DNA from: Betaproteobacteria bacterium SCN2
GTDB taxonomy: Bacteria > Pseudomonadota > Gammaproteobacteria > Burkholderiales > Thiobacillaceae
Assembly: GCA_008923285.1 (NCBI GenBank)
Contig: WBSG01000027.1
Location: 372,752 to 436,751 of the forward strand
Reading direction: 5' to 3'
Length of the DNA: 64,000 nt
Position 1 is the first letter of the stretch. Each line of letters starts with the position of its first letter. A program made the position numbers and the translations under genes. This document shows, one piece after another, positions 20,455 through 30,108 of the stretch. Under the pieces are notes generated by a model that was given only the letters and a program-made list of their open reading frames with translations, did not search any database and was not told the DNA's origin.

Positions 20455-20471
20455 AAAAAAGCCGCCTCGGC
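20455..20471 (-). terminator. Weak terminator after the DUF411 gene
   Basis: On the minus strand GCCG, AGG, CGGC is followed by T6, starting a few bases after the stop. The stem is only 4 bp, so efficiency is uncertain. Confidence 0.5.
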
Positions 20472-20476
20472 GTCTT

Positions 20477-20917
20477 TCAATAGCGCGAATACACCCGCGG
20501 CTTGCCGTCCTTGCCCAGCAGGATCACGTCGTACGCATCCTTGTGGCCGCCCTGCTCCATGCCGGGCGAGCCGATCGGCATGCCCGGCACCGTCAGCCCG
20601 CGCGCCTGCGGTTTCTCCTTCAGCAGGCGCTTGATGTCCTTTGCCGGCACGTGGCCCTCGATCACATAGCCGCCCACCTCGGCGGTATGGCAGGAATCGT
20701 AACCCTGCGGAATGCCCAGGCGGATCTTGTGCTGCACCACGTCGTGCGTGTCGTGGCCGCGCACCGCAAAGCCGTTGGCCTCGAGATGGTCGATCCACTT
20801 GCTGCAGCAGCCGCAGGTCGGACTCTTGTAGACGTCGACGACCGGCGCCGGCGGCCCGGCCCAGACGGCGGGGGCAAGCAGGCCTGCGATCATGGCCTGG
20901 TAAATTCTGCGCTTCAT
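20477..20917 (-). CDS. DUF411 periplasmic protein, probable metal (copper)-binding
   Basis: The 146-residue product has a signal peptide cut near VWA-GPP. The DUF411 pattern is plain: YKSPTCGCCSKW with C35, C37, C38, then DSCHTAEVGGYVIEGHVP with C76, H77 and H89, and PGMPIGSPGME with M113 and M120. Cys, His and Met of this kind suit copper or another soft metal, and DUF411 genes often lie near copper-resistance genes. Here no such neighbours are present apart from an RND system 1.2 kb away. It may also be a thioredoxin-like redox protein. Confidence 0.85.
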   Translation of the reverse strand: MKRRIYQAMIAGLLAPAVWAGPPAPVVDVYKSPTCGCCSKWIDHLEANGFAVRGHDTHDVVQHKIRLGIPQGYDSCHTAEVGGYVIEGHVPAKDIKRLLKEKPQARGLTVPGMPIGSPGMEQGGHKDAYDVILLGKDGKPRVYSRY

Positions 20918-21010
20918 GCCAAGTCCTTTTCTTTCACGTTCTCAGAGTTCTACTCCTCACAAGGACACGGCCTCGCATGATTTGGTTCCGGCTCGAGCGG
21001 CGGCGACAAA

Positions 21011-21043
21011 GGCAAAAATCCGGATTGGACGGATTTTTTGCCT
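21011..21043 (-). terminator. Bidirectional-type terminator after mscS
   Basis: GGCAAAAATCCG and CGGATTTTTTGCC pair almost perfectly around GATTGGA. T-runs exist in both directions. It lies between the mscS stop and the DUF411 promoter region. Confidence 0.85.
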
Positions 21044-21094
21044 CCGCGCCGCCATGCAGCCGGAGCAGCTTCGTCGAGCCCAGGCATTCCGGGC

Positions 21095-21913
21095 CTAGGC
21101 GCTCCGGGTCAGCATGAGCTGGGCCGGCATCGGCGCAGGGAAGCCGGCATCGGCCAAAGCCTCGCGGATGACGCGGTTGCCGTCAAAGTACACCTGCCAG
21201 TAATGGTCGGTATGGCAGAAGGGACGCACGGCGAGCACCGGGCCGACCAGGTTGAATTCGAGAATGTCGACTTCCACCACCGGTTCGGCCACGACATTCG
21301 GGATCGCCTGCAGTTTCTCCCGCAGCAGCTGCATGGCAGCGACATGATCGGCGCCGCCCGCAAGCTGGCACTTGAGTTCGACGCGGCGAAACGGGTTGGT
21401 ACTGAAATTCTGGATGGTGTCGCTGAATATCTTGCTGTTGCCGACGATGGTGAACACGTTGTCGGGGGTATCAAGCCCCGTGGCGAACAGCCCGATCTCC
21501 TTGACGGTGCCGGTAACCCCGCCCGCAGTGATGAAATCGCCCACCTTGAACGGTTTCAGCACGATGAGGAACGCACCCGCCGCAAAGTTGGACAGCAAGC
21601 CGCCCCAGGCCGCGCCGATGGCGATGCCGATGCCGGCGACCAGGGCGGCGAAGGTCGTGGTCTGCACGCCGAAGTAGCCCAGGATGGCGACCACCAGCAC
21701 GATGTTGAGCGTGACCGCGACGAAGCTGCCGATGTAGCGCATCAGGGTGGGGTCGACCTTCTGTTGCGCCAGCACGCGCTGCAGCATGCGCCCGGCCAGG
21801 CCGATCAGCCAGCGGCCGATTATCCAGAAAGCGATGGCGGCGAGTATCTTGACCCCGATTTCGGTGGCATAGGCGGCGATCAGGTCGGAATACTGGGATA
21901 CATCCTTTTCCAT
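21095..21913 (-). CDS. mscS: Small-conductance mechanosensitive channel
   Basis: The 272-residue product opens under membrane tension to release solutes on hypo-osmotic shock. Three helices are seen, the third being the Gly/Ala-rich pore helix (AGIGIAIGAAWGGLLSNFAAG) followed by IVLKPFKVGDFI and the beta domain (GTVKEIGLFAT, VGNSKIF). Length agrees with MscS (about 286). AAGGAG lies six bases before the ATG ending at 21913, so it is chosen over one six codons upstream. It diverges from the RND operon across 259 bases. Confidence 0.92.
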   Translation of the reverse strand: MEKDVSQYSDLIAAYATEIGVKILAAIAFWIIGRWLIGLAGRMLQRVLAQQKVDPTLMRYIGSFVAVTLNIVLVVAILGYFGVQTTTFAALVAGIGIAIGAAWGGLLSNFAAGAFLIVLKPFKVGDFITAGGVTGTVKEIGLFATGLDTPDNVFTIVGNSKIFSDTIQNFSTNPFRRVELKCQLAGGADHVAAMQLLREKLQAIPNVVAEPVVEVDILEFNLVGPVLAVRPFCHTDHYWQVYFDGNRVIREALADAGFPAPMPAQLMLTRSA

Positions 21914-22172
21914 GCGTGGCTCCTTGTACATTGCGATACGTGCGTGCGGCCCGAAACCGGGCCATGGTTCAAGATTAGGCCATCAGCTCACAAAAGCACG
22001 GATTTCGGCGTGATGTGCCTTGTGTCCATCGGCCTTGACCGGCCATCCAGCGGGCATGTTGCAACTTGGCCCCCATGATGAAAAGGCTGCTTCGGCGTTA
22101 TAAATGCGCTTCTCGCGCATTCCTCGCCCGGCTTCGTTTATGCTATTGGCCGGTTCCCTCATCCGACCCATC
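21914..22172. other. Divergent intergenic region mscS / RND adaptor
   Basis: It holds two perfect hairpins: GGCCCG-AAAC-CGGGCC at 21948-21963 near mscS, and AATGCGC-TTCTC-GCGCATT at 22103-22121 in the leader of the RND adaptor. No clear -35/-10 pair and no TetR-type long palindrome were found, and no regulator gene adjoins. Confidence 0.4.
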
Positions 22173-23276
22173 ATGCGTTCCCTGCTCCTGCTCCTTTTGC
22201 TCCCCGTGCTCGCAGCCTGCGGCAAGGGCGACGGCCAGCCGGCCGCGCCCACCGCCGCAGCCAGCGCCAAACCGGCACTGAGCGTCAGCCTCGTCACTCC
22301 GCAGCAAGTCGAATGGCCGCAGGCACTGCAGGCCAACGGCAACATCGCCGCCTGGCAGGAAGCGGTGATCGGCCCCGAGATCGGCAACCTGCGCCTCACC
22401 GAGGTGCGGGTGAACGTAGGCGACCGCGTGGCGAAGGGCCAGGTGCTGGCGCGCATCGCCAGCGACACGGTGGCCGCCGATCTCGCACAATCCAGGGCTG
22501 CGGTGGCGGAAGCGGAAGCGCTGCTGGCCGAGGCCATCGCCAACGGCGACCGTGCGCGCAAGTATCAGCAGACCGGATTCTTGAGCGCGCAGCAGATCAA
22601 CCAGTACCTGACCGCCGAAAAGACGGCACATGCGCGCCTGAACGCGGCGCGCGCGAAGCTGCAGGCGGACGAGGTGCGCATGGCGCAAACCTACGTGCGC
22701 GCGCCCGATGCCGGAGTGATTTCGGCGCGCGCCGCCACGGTGGGTTCGCTGGCGCAGCCAGGCATGGAACTGTTTCGCCTGATCCGCGGCGGGCGCCTGG
22801 AATGGCGTGCCGAGGTGAGCGCCTCCGAGCTTGGCAAGATCAGGCCCGGCGTCACCGCCGTGCTGATCGCGCCGAACGGCGCACGCGTAGAAGGCCGCGT
22901 GCGCATGGTCGCGCCCACGGTGGACCCGCAGACGCTCAACGGCATCGTCTACGTCGACCTGCCGGCCGAAGCCGGCGGCACACTGCGCGCCGGCAGCTTC
23001 GCGCGCGGCGAATTCGAGCTGGGCCGCGCCCCGGCGCTGGCCCTGCCGCAGTCGGCGGTGCTGCTGCGCGAAGGCTTTTCCTACGTGTTCCGTCTGGAAG
23101 GCAAGGATCGCGTGGCGCAGACCAAGGTGACGGTGGGCCGCCGGCTGGGCGAGCAGATCGAGATCACCACCGGCCTCGCCGCCGACGCGCAGGTGGTGGC
23201 AAGCGGCGCGGGCTTCCTGGCCGATGGCGACATCGTGCGCGTGGTCAGCGCGCCCGCTGCCCCGGGGCCGCGATAA
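22173..23276 (+). CDS. RND efflux periplasmic adaptor (membrane fusion lipoprotein)
   Basis: The 367-residue product bridges an inner-membrane RND pump to an outer-membrane channel. The start at 22173 gives a lipoprotein signal with lipobox LAAC (C16). Then follow a lipoyl-type half (VRVNVGDRVAKGQVLARI), a helical hairpin (about residues 95-155), the second lipoyl half (YVRAPDAGVISAR) and beta-barrel and proximal domains. No Shine-Dalgarno is obvious. It precedes the pump gene by 27 bases. No TolC-like gene is nearby, so the outer channel must be encoded elsewhere. Substrate unknown. Confidence 0.9.
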   Translation: MRSLLLLLLLPVLAACGKGDGQPAAPTAAASAKPALSVSLVTPQQVEWPQALQANGNIAAWQEAVIGPEIGNLRLTEVRVNVGDRVAKGQVLARIASDTVAADLAQSRAAVAEAEALLAEAIANGDRARKYQQTGFLSAQQINQYLTAEKTAHARLNAARAKLQADEVRMAQTYVRAPDAGVISARAATVGSLAQPGMELFRLIRGGRLEWRAEVSASELGKIRPGVTAVLIAPNGARVEGRVRMVAPTVDPQTLNGIVYVDLPAEAGGTLRAGSFARGEFELGRAPALALPQSAVLLREGFSYVFRLEGKDRVAQTKVTVGRRLGEQIEITTGLAADAQVVASGAGFLADGDIVRVVSAPAAPGPR

Positions 23277-23303
23277 ACGCGCCGCGCCCGCAGGCAAACC
23301 CGC

Positions 23304-26300
23304 ATGCCCGCCATGAACGTCTCCTCCTGGTCGATCAAGAACCCGATCCCGACGATCCTGCTCTTCATCATGCTCACGCTGGGCGGCCTGTGGTCGTTCC
23401 AGTCCATGAAGATCCAGCAGTTCCCCGACATCGACCTGCCGACGGTGACGGTGACCGCGACGCTGCCGGGGGCGGCGCCATCGCAAATGGAAACCGAGGT
23501 CGCGCGCAAGATCGAGAACTCGGTCGCCACGCTGCAGGGCATCAAGCACATCTACACCAAGATCCAGGACGGCACCGCCACCGTGACCGTGGAGTTCCGA
23601 CTGGAAAAGCCCACGCAGGAAGCGGTCGATGACGTGCGCGACGCGGTAGCGCGCATTCGCGCCGACCTGCCGGGCGAGCTGCGCGACCCGGTGATCTCCA
23701 AGGCCAACCTGGCCGGTTCGCCCATCCTCACCTACACCGTGGCGTCCAGCCGCATGGACGACGAGGCGCTGTCCTGGTTCGTCGACAACACCGTGGCCAA
23801 GCGCATGCTCAGCGTGTACGGCGTGGGCGCGGTAGCGCGCGTCGGCGGCGCAAGCCGCGAAGTGCGGGTGGAGCTCGACCCCGCGCGACTGCTGGCGCTG
23901 AATGCGACCGCCGCCGACATTTCGCGGCAGTTGCGCCAGGTCCAGCAGGAAGCCTCGGGCGGACGCGCCGACGTCGGCGGCGCCGAACAGACCGTGCGCA
24001 CCATCGCCACCGTGCAGTCGGCCGAGGAGCTGGCGGCGATGGATATCGCCCTCTCCGACGGTCGCCGCGTGCGGCTCGACCAGCTCGCCAGCGTCTCCGA
24101 CACCGTGGCCGAGCGGCGGCAGGCGGCGCTGCTCAACGGCAAGCCCGTGGTCGGCTTCGAGATCACGCGCAGCCGCGGCGCCAGCGAGATCGACGTGGCC
24201 GAGGGCGTGCGCGCCGAACTGGAAAAGCTGAAGGCGGCGCATACTGACATCACCATCACCGAGGCCTTCAACTTCGTCGACCCTGTGCAGGAGAACTTCG
24301 ATGGCTCCATGGCGCTGATGTATGAAGGCGCGATCCTCGCCGTGCTGGTCGTATGGCTGTTCCTGCGCGACTGGCGCGCAACGCTGATTTCCGCCACCGC
24401 GCTGCCGCTGTCGATGATCCCGGCCTTCGCCGCCATGCACCTGATGGGCTTCACCGTCAACGTCGTCACCCTGCTCTCCATGTCGCTGGTGGTAGGCATT
24501 CTGGTGGACGACGCCATCGTCGAGATCGAGAACATCATCCGGCATTTGCGGATGGGCAAGACGCCCTACCAGGCAGCGATGGAAGCGGCCAACGAAATCG
24601 GCATGGCGGTGATCGCCACCACCTTCACGCTAATCGCGGTGTTCCTGCCAACCGCCTTCATGAGCGGGGTGCCGGGCAAGTTCTTCGTGCAGTTCGGCTG
24701 GACCGCGGCGATCGCGGTGTTCTTCTCGCTGGTAGTGGCGCGCATGCTGACGCCGATGATGGCCGCCTATTTCCTCAAGAAGCCGAAGAAGGAGCACGGC
24801 GAGCCGTTCTGGATGGTGCGCTACCTCAAATGGGCAGCATGGTGCCTCAAGCACCGCGTCATGACCCTGGCCGCGGCCGCGGCATTCTTCGTCGGCTCGT
24901 TCGCGCTGGTGCCGCTCCTGCCCACCGGCTTCATTCCGCCGGACGATTTGTCGCAGACCCAGGTGTATCTGTCGCTGCCGCCCGGCAGCACTTTCGAGCA
25001 GACGCTTGCCACCGCCGAAGAAGCGCGCAAGATCGTGCAGCAGAACCCGTATGTGAAGCTGGTTTACACCGCAGTAGGCGGCGGCGCCTCGGGCTCCGAC
25101 CCCTTCATGCCGCGCGGCGCCTCCGAGGTGCGCAAGGCGACGCTGACCATCAACCTCATCCACCGTTCCGAGCGCGGCGGCGTGAAGAAACAGGAAGTCG
25201 AACGCCAGCTGCGCGAGGCGCTGACCGTGCTGCCGGGCGCGCGCGTCAACGTCGGCTTCGGCGGCTCGAGCGAAAAGTACGTGCTGGTGCTGGTGAGCGA
25301 GAACGGCGCGGCCCTGGCCGAGCATGCGCTGAAAGTGGAGCGCGAACTGCGCACCATTCCCGGCATCGGCAACGTCACCACCAGCGCGAGCCTGGTGCGT
25401 CCGGAACTGGTGATCCGTCCCGACTTTGCCCACGCCGCCGAACTGGGCGTGACCTCGGCCGCGATCGCCGACACCCTGCGCATCGCCACCGCCGGCGACT
25501 ACGACCAGGACCTGCCCAAGCTCAATCTGTCGCAGCGCCAGGTGCCCATCGTGGTCAAGCTGCCGCCCGGCGCACGCGCAGACATGTCATTGCTGGAACG
25601 CATGACCGTGCCCGGCAAGGACGGGCCGGTGCCGATCGGCAACGTCGCCTCGATCGGCATCGACAGCGGGCCGGCAGAGATCGACCGCTACGACCGCCTG
25701 CGCAACATCAACTTCGAGATCGAGCTGAACCAGCAGCCGCTGGGCGAGGTGGAGAAGCTGGCCACTTCGCTGCCCAGCATCATGAACCTGCCGCCCGGCA
25801 TCACCCAGACAACGATCGGCGATGCCGAGGCGATGAACGAACTGTTCGCGAGCTTCGGCCTGGCCATGCTCACCGGCGTGCTGTGCATCTACATCGTGCT
25901 GGTGCTGCTGTTCAAGGATTTCGTGCAGCCGGTCAGCATTCTGGCCGCACTGGTGCTGTCGATCCCCGGCGCCTTCCTGGCACTGTTCCTCACGCACACA
26001 GCGCTGTCGATGCCATCGATGATCGGCCTCATCATGCTGATGGGCATTGCCACCAAGAACTCGATCCTGCTCATCGACTACGTGATCATGGCGCGCCGCG
26101 ACCACGGGCTCACGCGCCGGGATGCGCTGCTGGACGCCTGCCGCAAGCGCGCGCGGCCGATCGTGATGACCACGGTGGCGATGGGCGCCGGCATGCTGCC
26201 GATTGCGATCGGCCTGGGCACCGACCCGAGCTTTCGCGCGCCCATGGCCATCGTCGTCATCGGCGGCCTCATCACCTCGACCTTCCTGAGCCTGCTGGTG

Positions 26301-26399
26301 ATCCCGGTGGTGTTCACCTACGTCGACGATCTGGTCGGCCTGAGCCGCCGTTTCCTCCATCGCGGCCCGCACGCGACCGCAGGTTCCGATGCACGCTAG
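23304..26399 (+). CDS. RND family efflux permease (HAE1-like)
   Basis: The 1031-residue product is a proton-driven inner-membrane exporter working as a trimer. It has the standard 12 helices and two large periplasmic loops. The paired aspartates D402-D403 in [15 protein letters not shown] form the proton relay. [11 protein letters not shown] near the N-terminus and [15 protein letters not shown] in the second half are typical of drug-type rather than heavy-metal pumps. The start may be 23313, where [11 protein letters not shown] fits relatives better. Its TAG shares CTAG with the stop of the convergent bfr. Confidence 0.93.
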   Translation: MPAMNVSSWSIKNPIPTILLFIMLTLGGLWSFQSMKIQQFPDIDLPTVTVTATLPGAAPSQMETEVARKIENSVATLQGIKHIYTKIQDGTATVTVEFRLEKPTQEAVDDVRDAVARIRADLPGELRDPVISKANLAGSPILTYTVASSRMDDEALSWFVDNTVAKRMLSVYGVGAVARVGGASREVRVELDPARLLALNATAADISRQLRQVQQEASGGRADVGGAEQTVRTIATVQSAEELAAMDIALSDGRRVRLDQLASVSDTVAERRQAALLNGKPVVGFEITRSRGASEIDVAEGVRAELEKLKAAHTDITITEAFNFVDPVQENFDGSMALMYEGAILAVLVVWLFLRDWRATLISATALPLSMIPAFAAMHLMGFTVNVVTLLSMSLVVGILVDDAIVEIENIIRHLRMGKTPYQAAMEAANEIGMAVIATTFTLIAVFLPTAFMSGVPGKFFVQFGWTAAIAVFFSLVVARMLTPMMAAYFLKKPKKEHGEPFWMVRYLKWAAWCLKHRVMTLAAAAAFFVGSFALVPLLPTGFIPPDDLSQTQVYLSLPPGSTFEQTLATAEEARKIVQQNPYVKLVYTAVGGGASGSDPFMPRGASEVRKATLTINLIHRSERGGVKKQEVERQLREALTVLPGARVNVGFGGSSEKYVLVLVSENGAALAEHALKVERELRTIPGIGNVTTSASLVRPELVIRPDFAHAAELGVTSAAIADTLRIATAGDYDQDLPKLNLSQRQVPIVVKLPPGARADMSLLERMTVPGKDGPVPIGNVASIGIDSGPAEIDRYDRLRNINFEIELNQQPLGEVEKLATSLPSIMNLPPGITQTTIGDAEAMNELFASFGLAMLTGVLCIYIVLVLLFKDFVQPVSILAALVLSIPGAFLALFLTHTALSMPSMIGLIMLMGIATKNSILLIDYVIMARRDHGLTRRDALLDACRKRARPIVMTTVAMGAGMLPIAIGLGTDPSFRAPMAIVVIGGLITSTFLSLLVIPVVFTYVDDLVGLSRRFLHRGPHATAGSDAR

Positions 26400-26875
26400 C
26401 CCTTGATCTCGCCCATGGCGCTCTGCAGGTAGTTCTGCAGGCCCAGTTGCTCGATGAGCTGCTGCTGGGTTTCGAGGTAATCGATATGCTCTTCGGTGTC
26501 TTCGAGAATGTCGGCGAGAATTTCGCGCGAGACGTAGTCCTTGATCGATTCGCAGTAGGCGATGGCCTCGACGTAGAGCTTGTGTCCGCCCTGCTCCAGC
26601 TTCAGATCGCCGGCAATGCACTCGGGCACATTCTCGCCGATCAGCAGTTTGCCGAGATCCTGCAGGTTGGGCAGGCCTTCAAGGAAGAGGATGCGCTCGA
26701 TCAGCTTGTCGGCGTGGTGCATCTCCTCGATGGATTCCTCGTACTCGTGCTTGCCCAGTGCAGCGAGGCCCCAGTTCTTGTACATGCGCGCATGCAGGAA
26801 GTACTGGTTGATGGCGGTGAGTTCCACCGTCAGGGCCTTGTTCAGATACTGGATGACTTTCTTGTCGCCTTTCAT
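26396..26875 (-). CDS. bfr: Bacterioferritin
   Basis: The 159-residue product should form a 24-subunit iron-storage shell with heme between subunits. Ligands align with Escherichia coli Bfr: E18, E51, heme Met52, H54, E94 and H130 are present. Position 127, Glu in E. coli, is Thr here (EDTEEH), so one di-iron ligand is changed unless E128 takes its place. GAGGAG precedes the ATG. Bfd, encoded 8 kb away in the same island, should help release the stored iron. The gene converges on the RND permease. Confidence 0.95.
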   Translation of the reverse strand: MKGDKKVIQYLNKALTVELTAINQYFLHARMYKNWGLAALGKHEYEESIEEMHHADKLIERILFLEGLPNLQDLGKLLIGENVPECIAGDLKLEQGGHKLYVEAIAYCESIKDYVSREILADILEDTEEHIDYLETQQQLIEQLGLQNYLQSAMGEIKG

Positions 26876-26963
26876 GGTTCTCTCCTCGTGAATTGAAAAG
26901 AACCCGCGTGGATGCCGGTGGCTGAAAAAATTTGGCTAAAGGGCGCCGCGGATGTCGGCCTTT

Positions 26964-27005
26964 ATTCTAGGCAAAATGCCATTGCCCGGCCAAATCAAAA
27001 TGCCA
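26964..27005 (-). promoter_or_regulatory. Probable bfr promoter with direct repeats
   Basis: On the minus strand TTGGCC (26988-26993), 18 bases and TAGAAT (26964-26969) form a fair promoter 88 bases before bfr. The 10-mer TGGCATTTTG occurs twice, at 26996-27005 and 26972-26981, bracketing the -35 box with 24-base spacing, as an activator or repressor pair might. Confidence 0.45.
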
Positions 27006-27037
27006 CTAAACCACAAGCAGGAAATGGTTTTCACCCG

Positions 27038-27721
27038 TCACACATCGGTCCACATGCGCATGAGGTTGTGGTAGCAGCTGGTCAGCCGCACCGAAACATC
27101 GTCGTCGCCGTGCTGTTCCCGATGTGCGAGGATGGACATGTCCAGTTCGAACAGCAATTCTCGCTGCTGCGGCTCGCGCACCATGCTTTCCAGCCAGGAG
27201 AAGCAGGCCAGCCGCGCGCCGCGCGTGACCGGCTCGACGCGGTGCACGCTATAGGAGGGGTAGAGGATCAGGTCGCCCGCCGGCAGCTTGACCGGGCGCC
27301 CGGCAAAGCCGTCCTCAATCACCAGTTCTCCGCCATCGTATTCGTCAGGCTCGGCCAGGAATAAAGTGAAGGACAGGTCGGTGCGCACGTGCTGGGCGCT
27401 GGCCGGATGCGTGCGGATGGCATTGTCGACGTGATTGCCGAAGGCGTTGGCCTCGCCGCCGTAGCGGTTGAACAGCGGCGGATAGATGCGCTTGGGCAAG
27501 GCGGCGGCGAAAAACAGCGCGCTCTTGCTCAGCGCTTCCAGCACGATGGCGCGCAGCTCCCTGGCTTCCGCCCCATCTTCCGGCAGCTGGCGGTTGTGCT
27601 TGACCTTGGCCGCCTGGGTGCCGGCGGTAAGCCTGCCGTCGGCCCACTGCGCCGTGTCCAGCAACTGCCGGCAGCGTGCCAGCCGCCCTGCGTCCAGCAC
27701 CTTCGGGATATGAAACAGCAT
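27038..27721 (-). CDS. PKHD-type Fe(II)/2-oxoglutarate dioxygenase, PiuC/YbiX family
   Basis: The 227-residue product is a non-heme iron hydroxylase. The iron triad is H97, D99 (FGNHVDN) and H160 (YSVHRV), with R170 for 2-oxoglutarate. Relatives (PiuC, YbiX) are Fur-regulated and encoded next to Fiu-type catecholate receptors, exactly as here, but their substrate is not settled. AGGAAAG lies four bases before the chosen ATG; an upstream alternative adds four residues. It follows the receptor gene by 46 bases and is probably co-transcribed. Confidence 0.92.
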   Translation of the reverse strand: MLFHIPKVLDAGRLARCRQLLDTAQWADGRLTAGTQAAKVKHNRQLPEDGAEARELRAIVLEALSKSALFFAAALPKRIYPPLFNRYGGEANAFGNHVDNAIRTHPASAQHVRTDLSFTLFLAEPDEYDGGELVIEDGFAGRPVKLPAGDLILYPSYSVHRVEPVTRGARLACFSWLESMVREPQQRELLFELDMSILAHREQHGDDDVSVRLTSCYHNLMRMWTDV

Positions 27722-27767
27722 GTCTTTCCTCAAGGAAGTGCAGGGGCGGACATGCCCCTGCGCATCG

Positions 27768-29942
27768 CTAGAACTTCAGCTCCCCGGTCAGGATGGCCTG
27801 GCGCCCGGCACCGGGCACGACGAAGCCGCCCTGGTCGTAGATCGCGTCGTACCACACCTCGTCGAACAGGTTGCGGATGTTGAGGCGCAGCGCCCAGTTC
27901 TTCTGTTCGTAGGCCACCATGGCATCCCAGCGCGCATAGGCCGGCGCGGTGTTGGGGTGAAACTTGCCGTTGAGCGTTGGCACCGGGCCGGCACTGCTGG
28001 GGTTGTAGCCGTAGCGCTCGCCCTTGGCTTCGACGCCGCCGCCGATCTTCCAGCCGCCGGGGAGCTTGTAGGTGGTCCACAGATTGAAGGTATAGGGCGG
28101 CGTGTTGCGCGGACGCTTGCCCTTGTACTCGGGGTTGGCCACGGTGCCGTTCGACTGCTCGGCAACTTCGAGGATCTCGGCATCCATCAGCGCGACGCCG
28201 GCGAAGACTTCCCAGTTGTCGGTGAGGCGGCCGGCCGCTTCCAGTTCGATGCCGTCGGTGCGGCGCTTCTTGGTCAGCACGGAAGCGGTGGACTCGAGGT
28301 CGGTGTTGCGCTCCCATTCCTTTTCCGCGCGGAACAGCGCACCGCGCAGGGCGAGGTCGCCGTCGAAGAACAGGAACTTGGCGCCCAGCTCGTACACCTG
28401 GCTGCGCTCGGGCGGCTGCGGTTCCAGCGTCAGCTGGTAAAGGTCGGCGGTGGGGCTGAAGGAGTCGCTCCAACTCAGGTAGTAGTGCTGTTCTTCCCGC
28501 GGCTGCCAGGACAGCGCGGCGCGGTAGCTCCATTCGCCGTAGCGCAGGCTGGGCGAGGTCGTGCTGGAATACTCGGCGTCGAGCTCATCGCGGCGCACGC
28601 CCAGAGTTGCCTTCCAGAACGGCATGAACTCGACCGTGTCCTGCACATAGGCCGCGTAGGAATCGCCCTTGAACTTGACCGGCGAGGCCGTGGTCGAGCC
28701 GACATAGGGCTTGTAATAGCCGCCCAGGTCCTGCAGGCCGATCCGGTAGCTGTCCTCGTGCAGGTATTCCACCCCGGCGAGGAATTCGTGCTTCATGCCG
28801 AGCGCGCGAAACCTGGTGTTGAAGTCCGACTGCAGGGTGAGCGTTTCATAGTCCATCATCCGCGTCTTCGGGCTGTTGCCGTCGGCATCAGGGGGGGTGA
28901 TGCTGGAGGGTGCCGAGGCCCAGTAGCTGCGCTCGTAGTCGGCGTAGCGGATGGCGGTGCGCAGTTCGCTCACCGGCGAGAAGCGGTGCGTCCAGGTGCC
29001 GGTGGTGATGTGGGTATCGCTGTCATCGAAGTTGCGGTCGATGCCCCAGAAATACTCGACCGGGAAATTCTTGTTCGGCTTTCTGATGGACGAGTCGAAC
29101 GAGAAGCCGTAGTCGGGAATGTCGCGCGTGCGCGTATAGACATGGCTCAGCACGAACTCGTTGTCGGTGCGCAGGCCGGTGGCGATGCTGGCCGCAATGC
29201 CGCGCCGGTGAATTTCCGGCTCGTCGCCGGTCACCGGATTGCTGCGCCAGCTGCCTTCGTCGCGGTTCATCAGGTTGACGCGCATCGCGGTGCTGTCGCC
29301 CAGGCGCTTGTTGAGATCGGCGGTGATTTCCTGGTAGCCCTCCGTGCCAAGGCTGCCAGTGAACCTGTACTGGTCCTTTCTCAGCGGCACCTTGCTCACC
29401 TGGTTGATGACGCCGCCGGCCTGGCCGCGGCCGAACAGCATGGCGGCGGAGCCGCGCAGCACATCGACCTGCTCAAGGTTGAAGGTCTCGCGGTTGTATT
29501 GCGCGGTATCGCGGATGCCGTCGAGATACGTATCCCCGAATGTGTAGAAGCCGCGCAGCATCATGTTGTCGCCCGAGCGACCGCCCTCGGCGGCGTTGAA
29601 GGTGAGGCCGGACACGTTGCGCAGCGCCTCGCGCAGGCTGCCGACCTGCTGTTCTTCCATCAGCTTGTTGGTGACGGTGGTCACCGCCTGGGGAATATCA
29701 TGCGGGTCCTGCAGCACCTTGCCGACACGCGTTTTGGTGGCCTGATAGCCGTCCTGCGTCTCGGCTTCCTGCTGCTCCTTCACTTCCACGGTCGCCAGCG
29801 TGGCTTCCTTCGCGGCCGTTTCCGCGGCCATCGCGGACGGCATCATGGTCATGCCGAACAGCATGGCGCCCAGCGGCAGCAGGGCGACTGGTGGCGCCTT
29901 GGCGGCGGCTGGCTTGCGGCATCGGTATTTCTTTCGGCTCAT
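27768..29942 (-). CDS. TonB-dependent siderophore receptor, Fiu-like (catecholate)
   Basis: The 724-residue product has a long charged signal region (MSRKKYRCRKP) then a hydrophobic core ending SAMAA. The mature end TLATVEVKEQ contains a TonB-box-like VEV. Plug motifs are VTTVTNKLMEEQQVGSLREALRNV, MMLRGFYTFGDTYLDGIRD and VDVLRGSAAMLFGRGQAGGVIN, typical of the Fiu group that imports monomeric catecholates and dihydroxybenzoate-iron. It ends in the aromatic LKF. GGGAG precedes the ATG at 29942. The PiuC-like gene downstream strengthens the assignment. The exact ligand is inferred. Confidence 0.9.
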   Translation of the reverse strand: MSRKKYRCRKPAAAKAPPVALLPLGAMLFGMTMMPSAMAAETAAKEATLATVEVKEQQEAETQDGYQATKTRVGKVLQDPHDIPQAVTTVTNKLMEEQQVGSLREALRNVSGLTFNAAEGGRSGDNMMLRGFYTFGDTYLDGIRDTAQYNRETFNLEQVDVLRGSAAMLFGRGQAGGVINQVSKVPLRKDQYRFTGSLGTEGYQEITADLNKRLGDSTAMRVNLMNRDEGSWRSNPVTGDEPEIHRRGIAASIATGLRTDNEFVLSHVYTRTRDIPDYGFSFDSSIRKPNKNFPVEYFWGIDRNFDDSDTHITTGTWTHRFSPVSELRTAIRYADYERSYWASAPSSITPPDADGNSPKTRMMDYETLTLQSDFNTRFRALGMKHEFLAGVEYLHEDSYRIGLQDLGGYYKPYVGSTTASPVKFKGDSYAAYVQDTVEFMPFWKATLGVRRDELDAEYSSTTSPSLRYGEWSYRAALSWQPREEQHYYLSWSDSFSPTADLYQLTLEPQPPERSQVYELGAKFLFFDGDLALRGALFRAEKEWERNTDLESTASVLTKKRRTDGIELEAAGRLTDNWEVFAGVALMDAEILEVAEQSNGTVANPEYKGKRPRNTPPYTFNLWTTYKLPGGWKIGGGVEAKGERYGYNPSSAGPVPTLNGKFHPNTAPAYARWDAMVAYEQKNWALRLNIRNLFDEVWYDAIYDQGGFVVPGAGRQAILTGELKF

Positions 29943-29972
29943 GCATTTACTCCCTATAAGTCGGTAACGAAA

Positions 29973-30008
29973 CTGGCTGGCTACCTGACCAAGCAGGAAT
30001 TGCTGGCT
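29973..30008 (-). repeat. CTGGCTGG repeat pair ahead of the Fiu-like receptor
   Basis: CTGGCTGG starts at 29973 and CTGGCT at 30003 (plus-strand reading), 30 bases apart, in the leader of the Fiu-like gene. The same words stand 31 bases apart before the FecA-like gene. A shared operator or RNA-binding site is possible. Confidence 0.4.
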
Positions 30009-30053
30009 TTTAAAGAAATCAACAGGACTGGCAGAGAGCGATTGCGCCCTCAT

Positions 30054-30077
30054 CCGGATATCCGGCGCTGGCGCCGG
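30054..30077. other. Palindrome and hairpin after the FecA-like gene
   Basis: CCGGATATCCGG (30054-30065) is a perfect palindrome and overlaps CCGGCGC-TG-GCGCCGG (30062-30077... stem 30062-30068/30071-30077 by reading). It lies about 32 bases past the FecA-like stop in the minus direction. No T-run follows; it may be a processing structure between the receptor genes. Confidence 0.4.
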
Positions 30078-30108
30078 CGCACGACATCGCACGCCGGCTT
30101 GCCGCGCA

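Noticed and set aside
18316-22172. Genomic island or prophage around the small genes
   Set aside because: No integrase, tRNA, direct-repeat ends or phage genes were seen, and base composition does not change visibly.
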